Shown here: one piece after another, positions 62,911-64,000 of the stretch | Layout of the letters: every line of letters begins with the position of its first letter | How positions within the stretch are numbered: the first letter of the stretch is position 1 | NCBI GenBank assembly: GCA_964023275.1 | Contig: OZ029917.1 | Coordinates: 18,288,287-18,352,286, forward strand | From: Norana najaformis | Taxonomy: Eukaryota > Annelida > Clitellata > Crassiclitellata > Hormogastridae | Direction: 5' to 3' | DNA: 64,000 nucleotides | The notes under the pieces: model-generated | What the model was told of the DNA's origin: nothing | Database searches by the model: none | The model's input: only the letters and a program-made list of their open reading frames with translations | Position numbers and translations under genes: made by a program

Positions 62911-63149
62911 GCAATACCAGTTATATAACAACACGAATCATTATTATTATTTTCTGAGGTTGAACTAATCCCTCAGGATTTGAAAAACTTTACTGGGCAT
63001 AGTTCTGGACTGACCAGTCCACAGTGATCGCACCCTGTGAATTTGCCTTGGTGGCAATAGACATGCGCTGGAAGAGAAACGACTTCTCCCTCTTGTCACT
63101 AGTTGTTTGAGCCAGTGTTTACCAACTTTCAAGTTCAAAGGCTTTTGAT

Positions 63150-63283
63150 TAACATAATAGCAATAATACCAATTGAAAACATAGCTAGAGTTTCAAAGCC
63201 ACGTCATCTTGATTGATGAGGTCAAGAGTTTCAAAGTCATGTCATCTTGATTGATAGGGTCAAGAGCTTCAAAGCCATGACTG
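63150..63283 (+). repeat. 40-bp direct repeat copy 2 followed by a 43-bp tandem repeat
   Basis: After the 40-bp block, the unit GAGTTTCAAAGCCACGTCAT to AGGTCAA occurs about 2.3 times. Confidence 0.88.
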
Positions 63284-63415
63284 TGCATTCTTTGTCGGTG
63301 GTTAGATATTCATCCGGGTCTCTATATATCCTTTCCTTCCGCAATCTATTTCACGAATTTTGAATAAGGTGTTTTATAGCGATTTGAGTGTTAGCTATAT
63401 TTTTATTTTGACTAG

Positions 63416-63483
63416 GTAGAAAAGAGTCAAAAAGAAACAAAACGCCTGCAACAGATGAGACAAGAATGAATTATCCTTCTGAG
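63416..63483 (+). other. Orphan exon-like segment
   Basis: 68 nt between TTTTATTTTGACTAG and GAG followed by a perfect GTAAGT. The frame starting after two bases is open throughout and ends in phase 0: RKESKRNKTPATDETRMNYP-SE. The charged Lys/Thr/Glu composition would suit a cytoplasmic tail. Neighbouring exons would lie outside the window or were not recognised. Confidence 0.35.
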
Positions 63484-63544
63484 GTAAGTGTCAAGCAAGC
63501 ATTCAACCTTTGCTATAGTTGCGTTCATTCCTCTACGGGCGCAC

Positions 63545-64000
63545 TTAGTTATTTTTGGTTCTACGGGTCTGAATGGCCCATGGTCTCACTTGGTCTTCCA
63601 TAGGGTTCCATCTTAGAGCCCATACTCTACGTCCTCTAGACCGCTAACGTAAACCTAGTTCTTTATCCTTTGGGGGTTGCGACTCTTCAGTATACTGACG
63701 ACACTCCGGCTTATCTCCATGGCCAAGCTGCAAATGCTATCTTCTTAGTGGAAATACGCTTCAGCTATCGAAGATGCTTGGTGCCTGACTGTCGTCCAAG
63801 CGCCTCCAGCTGAAGCCCAGGGAAAACCTATAGGTCATCAGGCCCATTTGGTAGCTGTGTGCATGCAGATTTCTAGAACTGACTTGCCTTGTATGCAGCA
63901 ATGTTTCTCTTGTGTTTTTCCACTACTTTGCGTGATCTGGATGTGACCTTGAACCAGGAATTGACCTTCTCAGAGCATGGTGAAGAATGTATGTAGATCG
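63545..64000 (+). mobile_element. CR1-group LINE RT fragment, running off the window
   Basis: Across frameshifts the plus strand reads HRVPS/GSILEPILYVL, then VNLVLYPLGVATLQYTDDTP (catalytic box as YTDD, about 63700), AANAIFLVEIRFSY and FLLCFSTTLRDLDVTLNQEL. It is a decayed reverse transcriptase of the same broad group as the LINE at 30125-31650 but a different family. Confidence 0.8.

Overview
The window is animal genomic DNA from a repeat-rich marine-invertebrate-type genome. Its genes have GT-AG introns, long AT-rich introns with microsatellites, and many LINE, SINE and DNA-transposon remnants. The species cannot be fixed from the sequence. The gene content (a TRP-gamma/TRPC4-5-like channel, a Shisa-like protein, an intronless GT92 glycosyltransferase) and the LINE types suit a lophotrochozoan or an invertebrate deuterostome better than an insect or vertebrate. 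There is no sign of prokaryotic or CRISPR content.

Region 1, about 7.5-35.3 kb, plus strand. One complete TRPC-type cation channel gene of nine coding positions and ten coding exons was assembled by matching splice sites and reading phase. It encodes 1000 or 998 residues: N-terminal ankyrin region with the TRPC zinc site, an acidic linker, pre-S1 and S1-S6, the TRP box, a calmodulin/IP3-receptor-binding (CIRB) type motif, a C-terminal helix and a class I PDZ ligand. The pore exon is present twice in tandem (25609-25804 and 26742-26931), with identical phases. Exactly one copy must be used to keep the frame, so the gene predicts two channels that differ only in pore helix, selectivity filter and S6. 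Its introns hold a 755-bp foldback element, a 2.45-kb CACTG-ended DNA transposon with a self-derived 45-bp patch, a CR1/L2-like LINE, and tRNA-derived SINEs whose tail matches that LINE.

Region 2, 35.3-41.8 kb, is intergenic. It holds a 50-copy, 22-bp minisatellite organised in 9-unit higher-order repeats and pieces of a second LINE family.

Region 3, 41.8-44.05 kb, plus strand. Three exons of a Shisa/WBP1-like membrane protein: a cysteine-rich ectodomain, one membrane segment, and a proline-rich tail with PPxY motifs. The signal-peptide exon was not found.

Region 4, 44.1-48.1 kb, holds a decayed LINE and microsatellites. At 48090-49277 an intronless GT92 (DUF23) glycosyltransferase is encoded on the plus strand.

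Region 5, 49.3-64 kb, has no convincing gene. It holds three hAT-type MITEs (one nested in another repeat whose unoccupied copy lies 3 kb away), large simple-sequence arrays, a 20-bp minisatellite ending in a hairpin, LINE and LTR-element fragments, a promoter-like CpG patch and two orphan exon-like segments.

The three host genes lie on the same strand but are separate transcription units. All are membrane or secretory-pathway proteins; nothing in the sequence links their functions.
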